Of a stretch of 64,000 nucleotides of DNA, positions 7,874-17,145 are shown piece after piece. The position numbers were made by a program, and so were the translations under genes. Below the pieces are notes generated by a model. The model saw nothing but the letters and a program-made list of their open reading frames with translations, was not told the origin of the DNA and did not search any database. Source of the DNA: Candidatus Melainabacteria bacterium (GTDB lineage: Bacteria; Cyanobacteriota; Vampirovibrionia; Obscuribacterales; Obscuribacteraceae); NCBI GenBank assembly GCA_003151275.1, contig PLXC01000101.1, forward strand, positions 29,112 through 93,111, given 5' to 3'. Each line of letters begins with the position of its first letter. Position 1 is the stretch's first letter.

Positions 7874-9058
7874 ATGACTATCAAAGTGCCAACCAATGCG
7901 GCTCCGTGGCGCGATACCTGTCCAGAAAGTGCGCTCAGCCATCTCCAATTGCCGGCAATTGATAAAATGCCGGACGAAATGTCGTATGACGTAGTCATCA
8001 TCGGCGGTGGCATTGCGGGACTGAGTACCGCCCAATCTGTTGCACGCGCTGGAGCTTCGGCAGTGGTTTTAGAAGCTCATCCAGCGCTCGCCCTGGGTGC
8101 CTCAGGTAAGAATGCCGGCATCTTGTGCGCTGGTATAAACATGCCGATAACCTATACGCCAAAGGGAAGCCCAGCTGCAGAACTCTGGTCTGCCACGCAG
8201 CAGATGCTATTCACTGTTCTGCAAGAAGCTCAGGAAATTGGCTGCATGTTAGACGTGAAGCGCATTGGCGCTATGGCGTTAGCAACGAGTAAAACTGCAG
8301 CAAAACGATTGGAGCGAGAAACCAAAGCTCGTCTTTCTGCCGGGATGAGCGCGGAGCTTATTTCAGCAGCCGAAGTCGATCGTCTAGCGGCTGGCTATCT
8401 CGATGTGAATAAAGTACTCCAGGCGATGCTTTTGCCAGATGAGGGGGCGATTCACCCTTTCACTTTACTGGCGACGTTGGCTAATAAAGCTAGAAAAGCA
8501 GGCGCTCAAATATACGGCAATGCTCGTGTTGTTTCGATTGATAAAAATGCGGAAGGCTGGTTAATAAGTACCGACAATGACAAGAGAATCCAAAGTCGCG
8601 GTATCGTTTCTGCAGTTGGACCGACCGTCGAAACTACCGGAAGAATTTTTGCCCTGTCGTTCAAAACCGCTGTGCCTGAAACTTGTCCAGTTTGGTGGGA
8701 TGCAAACCCGTACATCTATTATGATTTCCGACCAGGCAACGGCTGTTTGACGGTTAGTGGCGGGCGTTATGGAGCTCCAGGGACGGATAAACTGGACCGC
8801 TCTTACCATCAGAAAATGACTGCTGCGACCAAGCAGTGGGTTCCGGCACTTGCGGAGGCTGAACCGGATTACTGTTGGGCGGTTGACTTGCATGTCGCAG
8901 CGGATTTGATGCCGGAAATTGTGGTTAAGGACGTAAACTCTCTGTCTATTCAAGGACTCGGTGCTTTGGGAGTGCTTCCTGGCATTGTTTTGGGTCAACA
9001 AGCTGGTATTCAAATCACTAAGAATATTCTGTCCAAGAGCTCGATGGTGAGTACTTAA
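7874..9058 (+). CDS. FAD-dependent amine/amino-acid oxidase (DAO family)
   Basis: A Rossmann dinucleotide motif, VVIIGGGIAGLSTA at about residue 40, is followed by VVLEAH and a Gly-rich GASGKNAGILCAG typical of the DAO/DadA/PuuB group. A second FAD contact is near the C-terminus (IQGLGALGVLPGIVLG). Length (394) fits. It stands directly ahead of a PatA-like putrescine aminotransferase, so a role in oxidising an amine, a glutamylated polyamine or a D-amino acid is likely. No signal peptide is present. The substrate is inferred only from context. Confidence 0.82.
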   Translation: MTIKVPTNAAPWRDTCPESALSHLQLPAIDKMPDEMSYDVVIIGGGIAGLSTAQSVARAGASAVVLEAHPALALGASGKNAGILCAGINMPITYTPKGSPAAELWSATQQMLFTVLQEAQEIGCMLDVKRIGAMALATSKTAAKRLERETKARLSAGMSAELISAAEVDRLAAGYLDVNKVLQAMLLPDEGAIHPFTLLATLANKARKAGAQIYGNARVVSIDKNAEGWLISTDNDKRIQSRGIVSAVGPTVETTGRIFALSFKTAVPETCPVWWDANPYIYYDFRPGNGCLTVSGGRYGAPGTDKLDRSYHQKMTAATKQWVPALAEAEPDYCWAVDLHVAADLMPEIVVKDVNSLSIQGLGALGVLPGIVLGQQAGIQITKNILSKSSMVST

Positions 9059-9108
9059 TAGCGCGGTAGTGCTATCCTTTCTGCTGTTCCAGCACAACGG
9101 TGTTAAAA

Positions 9109-10482
9109 ATGCCTCAAGATTTAAAATCTGCTAAATCCAAGTCCGAAGCCGTTTTGGACATCATTTCCAAGAAGAAATTGAACGAGTCCGAAATCAAGAC
9201 GTTAATCAGCGACTCTGTTAAGTACTGGACAGACCACGTTAACGCCGGTTTCCTGCAATATCGCAAGTCAGTCAGCACTGATTACACAGCGGTTGAATGG
9301 GATGATGAAGGTTCGGTTTTTCGCGATGTGAATGGAAAAGAATTCATCGATATGTTGGGTGGTTTCGGCATCTATAACGTCGGTCATAGACATCCACGCG
9401 TACTTAAGGCTGTTCGCGATCAGTTGGAAAAGCAAGCGATTCACTCCCAAGAATTGATCGATCCATTGCGTACTTATCTTGCACATCTGGTTTCATTGAT
9501 CGCTCCTGGAGATTTGCAATATTCATTCTTTACGAATTCCGGCACGGAGTCGGTGGAAGCTTGCTTGAAAATGGCCATGTTGACCACCGGCCGTCACCAC
9601 TTTATCGGCGCCATTGGCGCGTTTCACGGGAAGACGCTTGGGTCGCTCGGTGGCACATCGAAAGCCGTATTTAGAGAACCGTTTTTGCCATTGATGCATT
9701 GGACACACGTACCGTTTGGCGACGTCGACACATTGCGAACGATGATTCAATCATTCGATTTTTCGGGCGATAAAGTTGCAGCTGTTGTTTTGGAGCCGAT
9801 TCAAGGCGAAGGTGGAATCAACGTTTCTCCGCCAGGCTACCTTGGTGCCGTTAGGGAATTGTGCGATAAATATGGCGCGGTTTTGATTCTTGACGAAATT
9901 CAAAGCGGCATGGGTCGCAGCGGCACTATGTTCGCTTGTGATTACGACGGCGTCGTGCCTGACCTGATGGCAGTGGGCAAAGGATTCGGCGGAGGTGTTA
10001 TGCCTATTGGTGCCTGTATTGGCACCCCGAAAACTTGGGAAAGATACATCGAGAATCCGTTTTTGCATACCACCACTTTTGGTGGCAATCCGTTGGCGTG
10101 CGCAGCGGCAATTGCTACCATCAATGTTCTTCTCGAAGAAGACTTGCCAAAGCAAGCCGCTGAAAAAGGCGAATACCTGCTGCCTAAGTTTGCTGAGCTG
10201 GCTCGCAAATATCCACAGGTGCTTAAGGGCGGACGTGGTCGCGGATTGATGTTGGGCATGGAGTTTACAACCAACGAGATTGGTTACGAAATCGCCAAAA
10301 ATCTGTTTGCCCGAAACATACTCATCTCCGGCACTTACATCAATTCGAGAGTTCTGCGAGTTGAACCACCGCTGGTTATCTCTTATGAGCAACTCGACAA
10401 GTTCCTTGCTTCTCTGGAAGAGTCCATCAAAGCTGTTTATAAGAGCAATTCTTTGAGCGAAGTTACTGCTGGTGTTAGTTAG
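9109..10482 (+). CDS. patA: Class III aminotransferase, putrescine aminotransferase-like
   Basis: A 457-residue class III aminotransferase. Many stretches match E. coli putrescine aminotransferase as I remember it: FLQYRKSV, FIDMLGGFGIYNVGHRHP, IHSQELIDPLR, SFFTNSGTESVEA, FLHTTTFGGNPLACAAA and RVEPPL. The PLP lysine is in VGKGFGGG and the ring-stacking Asp in ILDEIQSGMGR. Putrescine to 4-aminobutanal transfer with 2-oxoglutarate is the expected reaction. ATG 9109 is preferred over an in-frame GTG at 9100. It lies 50 bases after the oxidase gene, in the same direction. A run of seven T at 10501-10507 after a weak GC hairpin probably ends transcription. Confidence 0.88.
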   Translation: MPQDLKSAKSKSEAVLDIISKKKLNESEIKTLISDSVKYWTDHVNAGFLQYRKSVSTDYTAVEWDDEGSVFRDVNGKEFIDMLGGFGIYNVGHRHPRVLKAVRDQLEKQAIHSQELIDPLRTYLAHLVSLIAPGDLQYSFFTNSGTESVEACLKMAMLTTGRHHFIGAIGAFHGKTLGSLGGTSKAVFREPFLPLMHWTHVPFGDVDTLRTMIQSFDFSGDKVAAVVLEPIQGEGGINVSPPGYLGAVRELCDKYGAVLILDEIQSGMGRSGTMFACDYDGVVPDLMAVGKGFGGGVMPIGACIGTPKTWERYIENPFLHTTTFGGNPLACAAAIATINVLLEEDLPKQAAEKGEYLLPKFAELARKYPQVLKGGRGRGLMLGMEFTTNEIGYEIAKNLFARNILISGTYINSRVLRVEPPLVISYEQLDKFLASLEESIKAVYKSNSLSEVTAGVS

Positions 10483-10524
10483 GCGAGCCGTAGGCGCACC
10501 TTTTTTTATACTCAGAAAGAACGC

Positions 10525-12027
10525 TTAGGCTGACTTGACCGCACGGTCGGCAGCAGGCGCCTTCTGAGTCTGAGTGGAAGCGTGAACGAATTGTTTCCAC
10601 CACATTGAAAGTGGATTTCGTTCAATCTTGTGTCGCATCATGCTCGTTCTGACAAATTTTTCTTCTTTGGGCATATTCAGCGCTCGTACAATTGCGCTGG
10701 CTGTAGCCTCGTGTTGTGTTGGATCGGCTGCGAGCGCATGCTGACCAATTTCATGCCAAGCACCAGCTCCCGGAGACAAAAGCAAAACGCCAGGATTGCT
10801 GTGTCGACAAACAACAAATTCCTTAGCAGTTAAGTTCAAACCATCGCGAACAGGATTTACTAGCATCGCGTCCGCCACCGGATACAGTGCCGCCAATTCG
10901 GCCGGTGTCAGTGACTGTTCCACCCAGCGGATTGGTTTCCAATTATCTCGTTGCCAACGATCGTTTACAGCATTGCCCAAGGCACGGCAGTCATCCCAAT
11001 ACTTATCGAAGACAGGAATGCCGGCTCTGCTGCGACCGCAAATTTGCACGAACGCAACGTCACCACGCAACCCTTCATTTTGCTCCATCAACAAATCGAT
11101 TATTTTTAAACGATCCATCACTGCTTTGGTGTAATCGGCTCGATCTACGGACAGAATAAAGCGCTCGCCGTGGTTTAGTCCGACTTTATCAAAGGCGATG
11201 CTTCCGGCTTTGGACATTTCTGTCCAACGATCGATGTCGATTCCGAGTGGTTGAACGACTAGCTTTGTGGAAGTGGAAATTGATGCCACTGGTTGGACAA
11301 ATGGACGTAAAACAAATGGTGACTGCTCGGCTCCGGCAGCCCACTCCAATTCGCGCTGTGTCATGCCTACGTTTGTCTTGTAAATGGATAGATCACTTTG
11401 ATCGACGCTGAATTCACCCAAGTAATTCTCGACGAAGGACATGAAGTTCTGCGCGTATTCGTCTGTGTGGAAGCCAATACTTTCGGCAGCCAAAAGCCCA
11501 CGGGCAATTTCTGTGATTGGTTCGATGAACTCCGCTTGGACATTTTTTGGCCAAGGAATATGCCAAAAAATGTTGCTGCGACCACCTTGTTGTCCTAAGA
11601 GTCGAGGCAGCAACGCCAACTGATAGTCTTGAACAAAGTATCGTTTTCTCGTGGCACGCTCGAAATTGATGTATTCGGCGAAGGTTTGGTTGAAACGTTT
11701 GTATTGCTTTCTCTTGTGCAAATCGTATGATGCAAATTCTGGAAGATCATGCATGATCGGCCACAGAAATTCGTTGCAGTAAGCATAGTGTCCTTTGACC
11801 ACTGAATCAGTCAACTGCGTGACGAATTGTGCCTGACTAGCCGTTGGCGTAAGAAACTTTAGCGCGTCGTCACCGAGGAACCACCATGAGACATCAGTTC
11901 CATGTTGCCCTCTCCAAGCAGTATCTAGGCCCGAAGACACGCCGCCTGCAGCACCGGGTCCACGATAAGACACTATATCCATGCAGTCACCTATAACCAC
12001 AGAGTCTGGAATACGGACCAGAATCAC
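10525..12027 (-). CDS. GT20 glycosyltransferase: trehalose-6-phosphate or glucosylglycerol-phosphate synthase-like
   Basis: About 500 residues, the usual OtsA/GgpS length. Conserved marks are LWPIMHDLP, VQDYQLALLP, IFWHIPWP, SVDRADYTK (the R-x-D-Y-x-K sugar-nucleotide site), VRDGLNLTAKEFVV and the end motif NPGVLLLSPGAGAW. The N-terminal GGV-SSGL loop replaces the usual GGL. It should join a UDP/ADP-sugar to a sugar phosphate to make an osmolyte precursor. No OtsB-type phosphatase is adjacent. The start is uncertain: GTG at 12027 has no clear ribosome site, while ATG 11982 has AGGTGA five bases upstream. It is convergent with the aminotransferase. Confidence 0.82.
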   Translation of the reverse strand: MILVRIPDSVVIGDCMDIVSYRGPGAAGGVSSGLDTAWRGQHGTDVSWWFLGDDALKFLTPTASQAQFVTQLTDSVVKGHYAYCNEFLWPIMHDLPEFASYDLHKRKQYKRFNQTFAEYINFERATRKRYFVQDYQLALLPRLLGQQGGRSNIFWHIPWPKNVQAEFIEPITEIARGLLAAESIGFHTDEYAQNFMSFVENYLGEFSVDQSDLSIYKTNVGMTQRELEWAAGAEQSPFVLRPFVQPVASISTSTKLVVQPLGIDIDRWTEMSKAGSIAFDKVGLNHGERFILSVDRADYTKAVMDRLKIIDLLMEQNEGLRGDVAFVQICGRSRAGIPVFDKYWDDCRALGNAVNDRWQRDNWKPIRWVEQSLTPAELAALYPVADAMLVNPVRDGLNLTAKEFVVCRHSNPGVLLLSPGAGAWHEIGQHALAADPTQHEATASAIVRALNMPKEEKFVRTSMMRHKIERNPLSMWWKQFVHASTQTQKAPAADRAVKSA

Positions 12028-12299
12028 TTCAAGTGATGACGGAGCTTTGCTCTAAGATGTTGCTATCTTAAGAGCAATTTCATTTTTAAATTCTAAATAA
12101 ATCCATCGAGCAGCTCAGCTCTTTGGTTCTGGGTGCTTGGCAATTACTGCCTGGAGCATTGTGCCGTGTGTGCTTGCTAGCCACACAGGGTCAATCTGCC
12201 CTGAAAATTTCACCGATATCGGTAGAAATTTGGGCATTCCCTTAAGAATTCAAGGGGTATGACTATACCACCATTCGACGCTGAGCAGGGTTTTCATAC

Positions 12300-13439
12300 T
12301 CAGCCGCTTTTTCTGTTCTTGAACACAGCGTTGCCAAATTGATGATCCACCACCCGACCAGTGTCCTTAAGCCGGGTAAGCGTCTGATGGGCTCGGTGCG
12401 CGACATATGGATTCTCATCGTTGCTCAGCGCAATTAATATTGACTGATTTAAGTTGTAGTTCTCGGCCATGCAGAAACGAACATCGGGGTTACTGTCTCC
12501 GACTAACAGCCAAAGAACATCACCCGATTCATTCGCAGTTTCAGCGACCGACAAAAGCCAGCGCGTATACGACTCTTGATTTTGTTCTTCCAAACTTGGT
12601 TGGAACAGTTCCTCAACCTGCTCGAAGTGGTGTTCTAACTCTGGCTTAGTCCACGTGTTTGCCAAGTCTTGGATGTGCATGAAGATATGATCTTCTAAAT
12701 GAAACTGATTGTCGGTCGGATTTTCTGGTCCGACTGTTTCTTGTATTTGAGTTGCGGACTCAATACTCTTGAAAGCTGATTTTAATGCTTTTTCGTTCAT
12801 AGCATTGTTTTTGTCTGCAGCGCCTCGGGAGGCGGCAGGTCCGTGGTCAGCGTGAGTTTGGCTTTGAGTGAGCTTCTCTAGATCGACGAGTTCTTGCTGC
12901 TCGCGAATTACTTGCATGCTACGTGCAACAAATTGACCGATCAATTTGCCTTTCAATGAGTTGTTGACGAAAGTGTTAAAATTCAACAATTCTAGGCACA
13001 GGCCTGGATTCTGCAATTCCAGCTGGCGTAAACTCGGGTCAAGTTTAATCGACTCAAAATAGCGAAAGTCTTTGGCGTTGGCACCATCCATAACTGGACG
13101 TCTGTCTCGAGGTCTGTACTTAGCTAATCCGCTGTCCCAGTAAGCTAAACCGGCTTTGCGTGTTTGCATGTCGTGCAGAAGGTGGTCCCCACCTAGTTGT
13201 CCGGATAAGTAATTATCAGAAGGCGTCGGCAGCTCGCTCTTCTCGTCTAGATCATCAGTCGGACTGCTTTCTGCGAGGATTAGGCTGTCGGCCGCTTGAT
13301 TCGGAGTTCCTTCACTGTAGTCGGAAGTTTTGATAATTTCTATGTTGTTGCACTCGACTATGTCTAAAGTGCCGGGCGACGGTACTTTTGCGCACTGTTC
13401 CGACCTGCCGTTGAATAATCTTTTGATGAAATCGAACAT
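12300..13439 (-). CDS. Protein with C-terminal LRV/HEAT-like repeats, unknown function
   Basis: A 379-residue soluble protein. The first half is acidic and low in complexity; the middle is helical (QLELQNPGLCLELLNFNTFV). The C-terminus has short helical repeats, VGDSNPDVRFCMAEN then LSNDENPYVAHRAHQTL, typical of LRV/HEAT-type units with a D/NP-x-VR core. The same units form the protein at 17146. GAGAG about 9 bases upstream supports the start. Such repeats usually bind proteins. No catalytic motif is visible. Confidence 0.65.
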   Translation of the reverse strand: MFDFIKRLFNGRSEQCAKVPSPGTLDIVECNNIEIIKTSDYSEGTPNQAADSLILAESSPTDDLDEKSELPTPSDNYLSGQLGGDHLLHDMQTRKAGLAYWDSGLAKYRPRDRRPVMDGANAKDFRYFESIKLDPSLRQLELQNPGLCLELLNFNTFVNNSLKGKLIGQFVARSMQVIREQQELVDLEKLTQSQTHADHGPAASRGAADKNNAMNEKALKSAFKSIESATQIQETVGPENPTDNQFHLEDHIFMHIQDLANTWTKPELEHHFEQVEELFQPSLEEQNQESYTRWLLSVAETANESGDVLWLLVGDSNPDVRFCMAENYNLNQSILIALSNDENPYVAHRAHQTLTRLKDTGRVVDHQFGNAVFKNRKSG

Positions 13440-13895
13440 GGTTACATTCTCTCGTCTAGCTGTATTAGTGTGTTAGTGCCACTCTTCGAATTAGCGACGC
13501 GTTGACAGGTGCTTTGTTCCGCTTGTTAAGTTCGCAGTCTCAACGAAAGTCGTAAACTGAAGCTCCGACGTGCATCTGGTTGATCAGATCAGCAGGTTGT
13601 TTAGCTTGTTCAGCTGAGGTTCATTAATCGACATTGCTTGGTTTCCTTTTAAACCTTCATATTTGTTGGTGCAATTGTCGAATTCATACACGCAGTTGTT
13701 CCATCTCCGTTAAATTGGAACATGTATACAAGCGCTCAGCAGCTGGTTTTCGACGGTCTCCTTCGGCATACCAACTCAACATGTCCCATTGGGGGGAGAT
13801 ATTCACCTTTCTACCTAGCAACCTGGAACAATCTAGGGATCAGATTCGCCCTAGAGAAAAGAATCATCATCCGTGACTACAGGGAGGTAATATCG
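13440..13895. other. Gene-free interval
   Basis: No convincing gene is seen. A small hairpin at 13698-13721 (GTTCCA/TGGAAC) precedes the small ORF at 13896. Open frames exist here, but they lack ribosome sites and look random. Confidence 0.4.
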
Positions 13896-14087
13896 GTGTC
13901 AGGAAATAGCGACTCGAAACCGTTTCAAGGCGAATTCAAGCACGCCGTGTACGCTACCGGCATGGAAGACGCAGTAGTAGATCTCGTTGTTATACAGTGG
14001 ATTATGCAGAAGCTGAAGCGGGATCGGAAGAAGCGTCTCACCAGTGAGTATGGAACGTGCTATGGAGACAGCGCACGTAGTGCTTAA
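13896..14087 (+). CDS. Small charged protein, 63 residues
   Basis: The GTG start has an ideal ribosome site, GGGAGG, ending 8 bases upstream. The frame extends further upstream without such a site, so this shorter form is preferred. The product has a helix MEDAVVDLVVIQWIMQKL followed by a strongly basic stretch RDRKKR. No family is recognised. It converges on the hemerythrin gene. Confidence 0.45.
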   Translation: MSGNSDSKPFQGEFKHAVYATGMEDAVVDLVVIQWIMQKLKRDRKKRLTSEYGTCYGDSARSA

Positions 14088-14172
14088 GAAAGACAAGTTG
14101 ACCCGCGACTACAGAACTTGCCATAACTAGTAGGGCCAGGTAGTAGTGAGGATGGAGAAAGGGAGCGACTCT

Positions 14173-14652
14173 TTAAGAGGCCTTTTTCTCTATTCCCAAC
14201 TTGCGGTGCAGCTCTTTTTTCTTGGCGATCATTCGCGCCGATAAATGCGACAGCGAGTAAGTAACGTCTGAACAGCGTTGCTCGATTCTCATGAACAAGA
14301 GTTCTTCCGCATCAAAAATATGTTTCTCCAAGTGATCGGCAACTTTGGCGAGCAGCGCCGCGAATTCTTTATCGGCGGCGCATTCCACATCGGTAAGCAA
14401 AATTTCCACTGAGTGAAATTCCTGGGCCGGACGTTTCATGTGCTCATAGCGCACGTGCCGAGAGATAAATGGATAAAAGTATTTCTGTTCAAGTTCCGCA
14501 TGTACCTTGACGATACCAATTAACTCGTGCAGAAGTTGTCGCTTCAAGTCGGCTTCGTCGGTTGCTGCGATGATTGTGAGCATCTCCCGCATCTGTTCGT
14601 GCTCAGTTCGCAGAATCTCGATCGCATTTTGTTTTTCGGTCATTTCAGGCAT
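14173..14652 (-). CDS. Hemerythrin (HHE) domain protein
   Basis: A 159-residue all-helical protein with the spaced iron ligands of the HHE cation-binding family: EHEQMREML, HAELEQKYFYPF (HxxxE), HSVEILL and HLEKHIFDAEELLF. Such proteins bind a di-iron centre and serve oxygen, nitric oxide or peroxide sensing or protection. No signal peptide is present. A basic KKKELHRKL tail follows the domain. It sits among envelope and stress-type genes on the same strand. Confidence 0.85.
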   Translation of the reverse strand: MPEMTEKQNAIEILRTEHEQMREMLTIIAATDEADLKRQLLHELIGIVKVHAELEQKYFYPFISRHVRYEHMKRPAQEFHSVEILLTDVECAADKEFAALLAKVADHLEKHIFDAEELLFMRIEQRCSDVTYSLSHLSARMIAKKKELHRKLGIEKKAS

Positions 14653-14674
14653 TTGAGGTTCTCTTGTCTAGTAA

Positions 14675-14704
14675 AAGAGGATGGAGCATTATCTCCATCC
14701 TCTT
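14675..14704 (-). terminator. Perfect 12-bp hairpin terminator
   Basis: AAGAGGATGGAG and CTCCATCCTCTT pair perfectly around a six-base loop. Read on the minus strand, the stem runs into TTTT, ending the membrane-anchored Pro-rich gene at 14719. Confidence 0.75.
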
Positions 14705-14718
14705 GGCGTGTTTAAACG

Positions 14719-15102
14719 TTATGGTGCTGCTGGAGCAGGTGAAGTTTCCGTCTTTGTCTCTGTCGTAGAAGTTGTGCCAGTCGTTGGCGCTTGAGCTGCT
14801 GGTGCAGCTGGGGCCGGAGCTGGAGTTTGCACCGGTACTGGTACTATTACCTGAGTAGGCTGAGGAGCCATCGGTACTTCAGGAACGGATGGAGACGGGT
14901 TTCCGGCATTGTTTATAATGGTGGTTGAACTTGGAGCCGGCGGTGTTGCAACGTTTGTCGTCGTTACTGTGTTCATCGAACTAAAGTAATAGATAGCAAA
15001 TCCGATAAGGGCCAATACAATCAGCCCGATGATGGCGTAAGTGGCTGTCGAGTCTGACGGTGATGTGACGACAACATCTGGATCTTTTTCTCTGATAATC
15101 AT
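14719..15102 (-). CDS. Single-TM protein with Pro/Ala/Thr-rich extracytoplasmic tail
   Basis: A short charged cytoplasmic N-terminus (IIREKDPD) is followed by one transmembrane helix at about 24-41 (IIGLIVLALIGFAIYYF). The tail of about 85 residues is rich in Pro, Ala and Thr (PVPVQTPAPAPAAPAAQAP), probably unfolded and spanning the wall or periplasm. It has its own terminator. The form resembles a spacer or anchor protein; no family is recognised. Confidence 0.65.
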   Translation of the reverse strand: MIIREKDPDVVVTSPSDSTATYAIIGLIVLALIGFAIYYFSSMNTVTTTNVATPPAPSSTTIINNAGNPSPSVPEVPMAPQPTQVIVPVPVQTPAPAPAAPAAQAPTTGTTSTTETKTETSPAPAAP

Positions 15103-15170
15103 GTTCTCTCCTAGATATGTAAGTTGAATAAGTTAATTCCAAGTCGGCGACGGAACGAGGTGAGACGACA

Positions 15171-15207
15171 AGCAAAATCTGCCGGCGTCAGCCGAACAGA
15201 TTTTGCT
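15171..15207 (-). terminator. Hairpin terminator with 11-bp stem
   Basis: AGCAAAATCTG pairs with CAGATTTTGCT; an inner CGGC/GCCG pairing extends the stem. It lies just after the helical protein gene at 15220 on the minus strand. Confidence 0.7.
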
Positions 15208-15219
15208 CAGCTCTACATT

Positions 15220-15573
15220 TTAATGGCTTAGTTTGTCTGCAGCCTTCTCAGAACCCAGGCGCAACTCATCCCACGCCGATTTCAGTTCATCAAACGCTTT
15301 ATCCATACCACCTTTGAATTCGATCCAAGCTTCGCCGCTAGCATCTTTGACTTCGCCAAATCGCTTAGTGGCGGCTTCGCGCTTTTCTTTAAGCTCGTTC
15401 AGTTTGCAGGCTGCATGGTCTTTGGCTTCTCCTGCCTTCGCCGACAATTCTCCAGCTTTAGCAGTCATCTCGTCGATTTTGGCGCCAAGTTCCTTGAGCT
15501 TGCATTCCATGTTGCCTTCATAATCACTCTTGTGGCTGCCACCGCAGCTGCTTACACTCGTATCAGGTTCCAT
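15220..15573 (-). CDS. Small helical, Lys/Glu/Ala-rich protein
   Basis: A 117-residue protein, almost all alpha-helical or coiled-coil after residue 25 (KLKELGAKIDEMTAKAGEL, repeated Ala-Gly-Glu-Ala turns). It resembles the general form of stress-linked helical proteins (CsbD, LEA or sll1863-like), without clear membership. AAGGAG lies 7 bases before the ATG. Together with the hemerythrin and osmolyte enzyme this suggests a stress-response block, which is an inference from context. Confidence 0.65.
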   Translation of the reverse strand: MEPDTSVSSCGGSHKSDYEGNMECKLKELGAKIDEMTAKAGELSAKAGEAKDHAACKLNELKEKREAATKRFGEVKDASGEAWIEFKGGMDKAFDELKSAWDELRLGSEKAADKLSH

Positions 15574-15719
15574 GGGTAATCTCCTTTTGATTTAAACTTG
15601 TGCTCGTTCGCTCAGGTAAAGACCCTGTTCAGTCGAGAAAGTTCCATGTTCCAATTGGAGTCACAGGAATAAATGCTAATGCCTGAACCTGACTTCAATT
15701 CGGGATGCTAAGAGAGCAC

Positions 15720-16793
15720 TTACTGGCTAATATTTCCTGCAATACATGGATACCTCTTGTCCAGCAAGTCCTGGTACAACTTTTCGTAACCATCTACCAT
15801 CTTCTCTACACTGAACAACTCTTGCACCCGACTAACACAATCGTTCCTATCTATATCTTCCAGTTCCGGAAATCTGCTCACGAGTTCATCGACAGTCGTT
15901 CCGATAATTGCGGTTTTGGGATCATCCAGCACTTCGCGCACAGAGCCTTTATCAAAGGCCATCACAGGAGTGCCGGCGGCTAGCGCCTCGGCCATCACCA
16001 GGCCAAACGGCTCATTAAAGTTGATTGGATAAACAACTGCGATGGCTTTGCTATAAAGTTCGATTTTTTGATCGTGGTCAACTTCGCCGATAAACTCTGC
16101 CCCAGAGTAGCTAAGTCTCGGCTTCACCTCTTGCTCAAAATAAGGCTCATCATTCTTGTCCACCTTACCCGCTATTTTGATTGGCATGTTCAGCCGCTTT
16201 GCAATATCAATCGCCTCGGCAGTGCCCTTGTCTTTGCATATTCTTCCGACAAATAGAAGCCCCGCTCTAGTTTGGTTGTTGCTGACCTGGCTAAAGTCTT
16301 CAACTCGTATGCCATTGTATACGGTGCCTACGTAGTTCAACTGATCCGGGTAGTTGAGCGACTTGAATGAATTGCTTATTGCCACGTATGGAAGGTGTTT
16401 GTATCTGAGGTAAATCCCCTCACAATATGGCTTTACTTGATTGTGCATCGTCGTGATGGTGGCGCACTTGAGTCGATCCAGAAGCGCTAATGCGGACCAG
16501 CTCATGTGTGAGTGAACAATGTCAAATTGGTCTTGCAACTTCTCCACTTCGATCAGTGTTTGCATGTCGAATGCTGGCCACTGGAGCATGTTGTACTTCC
16601 CAGCCGCTCGTAAAGGTTCATCAACGACGGTAATCAAACGCGCTTTGGTTTCCGAGCTGCCGGCTGCGAAGAGAGTCACTTCATGACCGCGTTTTACAAG
16701 CTCTTCCGTGAGCAAACTTACTACTAACTCCGTACCGCCATACCCAGGTGGTGGCACTCGTTCAGTATTGGCTGCGACTTGGGCAATTCGCAT
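15720..16793 (-). CDS. GT4-family glycosyltransferase
   Basis: A 357-residue GT-B glycosyltransferase. GYGGTELVVSLLTEELVKRGHEV is the acceptor-side start, IVHSHM and ITTMHN follow, and LLFVGRICKDKG opens the donor domain. EPFGLVMAEALAAGTPVMAF carries the two Glu residues of the E-x7-E nucleotide-sugar motif. It likely transfers a hexose to a lipid, glycan or small molecule. No partner gene is adjacent apart from the GT20 enzyme 3.7 kb away. Confidence 0.85.
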   Translation of the reverse strand: MRIAQVAANTERVPPPGYGGTELVVSLLTEELVKRGHEVTLFAAGSSETKARLITVVDEPLRAAGKYNMLQWPAFDMQTLIEVEKLQDQFDIVHSHMSWSALALLDRLKCATITTMHNQVKPYCEGIYLRYKHLPYVAISNSFKSLNYPDQLNYVGTVYNGIRVEDFSQVSNNQTRAGLLFVGRICKDKGTAEAIDIAKRLNMPIKIAGKVDKNDEPYFEQEVKPRLSYSGAEFIGEVDHDQKIELYSKAIAVVYPINFNEPFGLVMAEALAAGTPVMAFDKGSVREVLDDPKTAIIGTTVDELVSRFPELEDIDRNDCVSRVQELFSVEKMVDGYEKLYQDLLDKRYPCIAGNISQ

Positions 16794-17145
16794 GTCGGGC
16801 TCCTCGAAATTTGGTTAACGCATTGGCTACTAAGTTTGGCAGATTTTCTGCTCGCGTTTTAGCATTTATCCAGCTACATGTTTCAAGAATTGGAGTTCGT
16901 GATCCTCACAGCTTGTCATGTGTGTTCCGACGAATTGCCACTGCTCAAAGGATTCAAATTTAGCTGCATAATGCTGGCTACGCTTTCCAGTCCTTAGTGT
17001 CCGGTGACAGTTACGGGACTCCTGTGTAAAAACCTTGTAAGAGCCTGTAAGAACCTGGTAGATGGCGCTTGATCAATATTCAATGGTGGAACATTCCTCT
17101 TGTGAATCGGGTCTTGATTTCCCTAGAGCGTGAGAGGTGGTTCCT
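16794..17145. other. Gene-free interval upstream of LRV protein
   Basis: About 350 bases between divergent genes. I see only a short direct repeat near 17032-17060 (CCTTGTAAGAG, CCTGTAAGAAC). Promoters for both flanking genes must lie here, but I cannot place them with confidence. Confidence 0.4.

Noticed and set aside
13634..13876. Cys-rich open frame before the small protein at 13896
   Set aside because: Composition looks random and no ribosome site is present.
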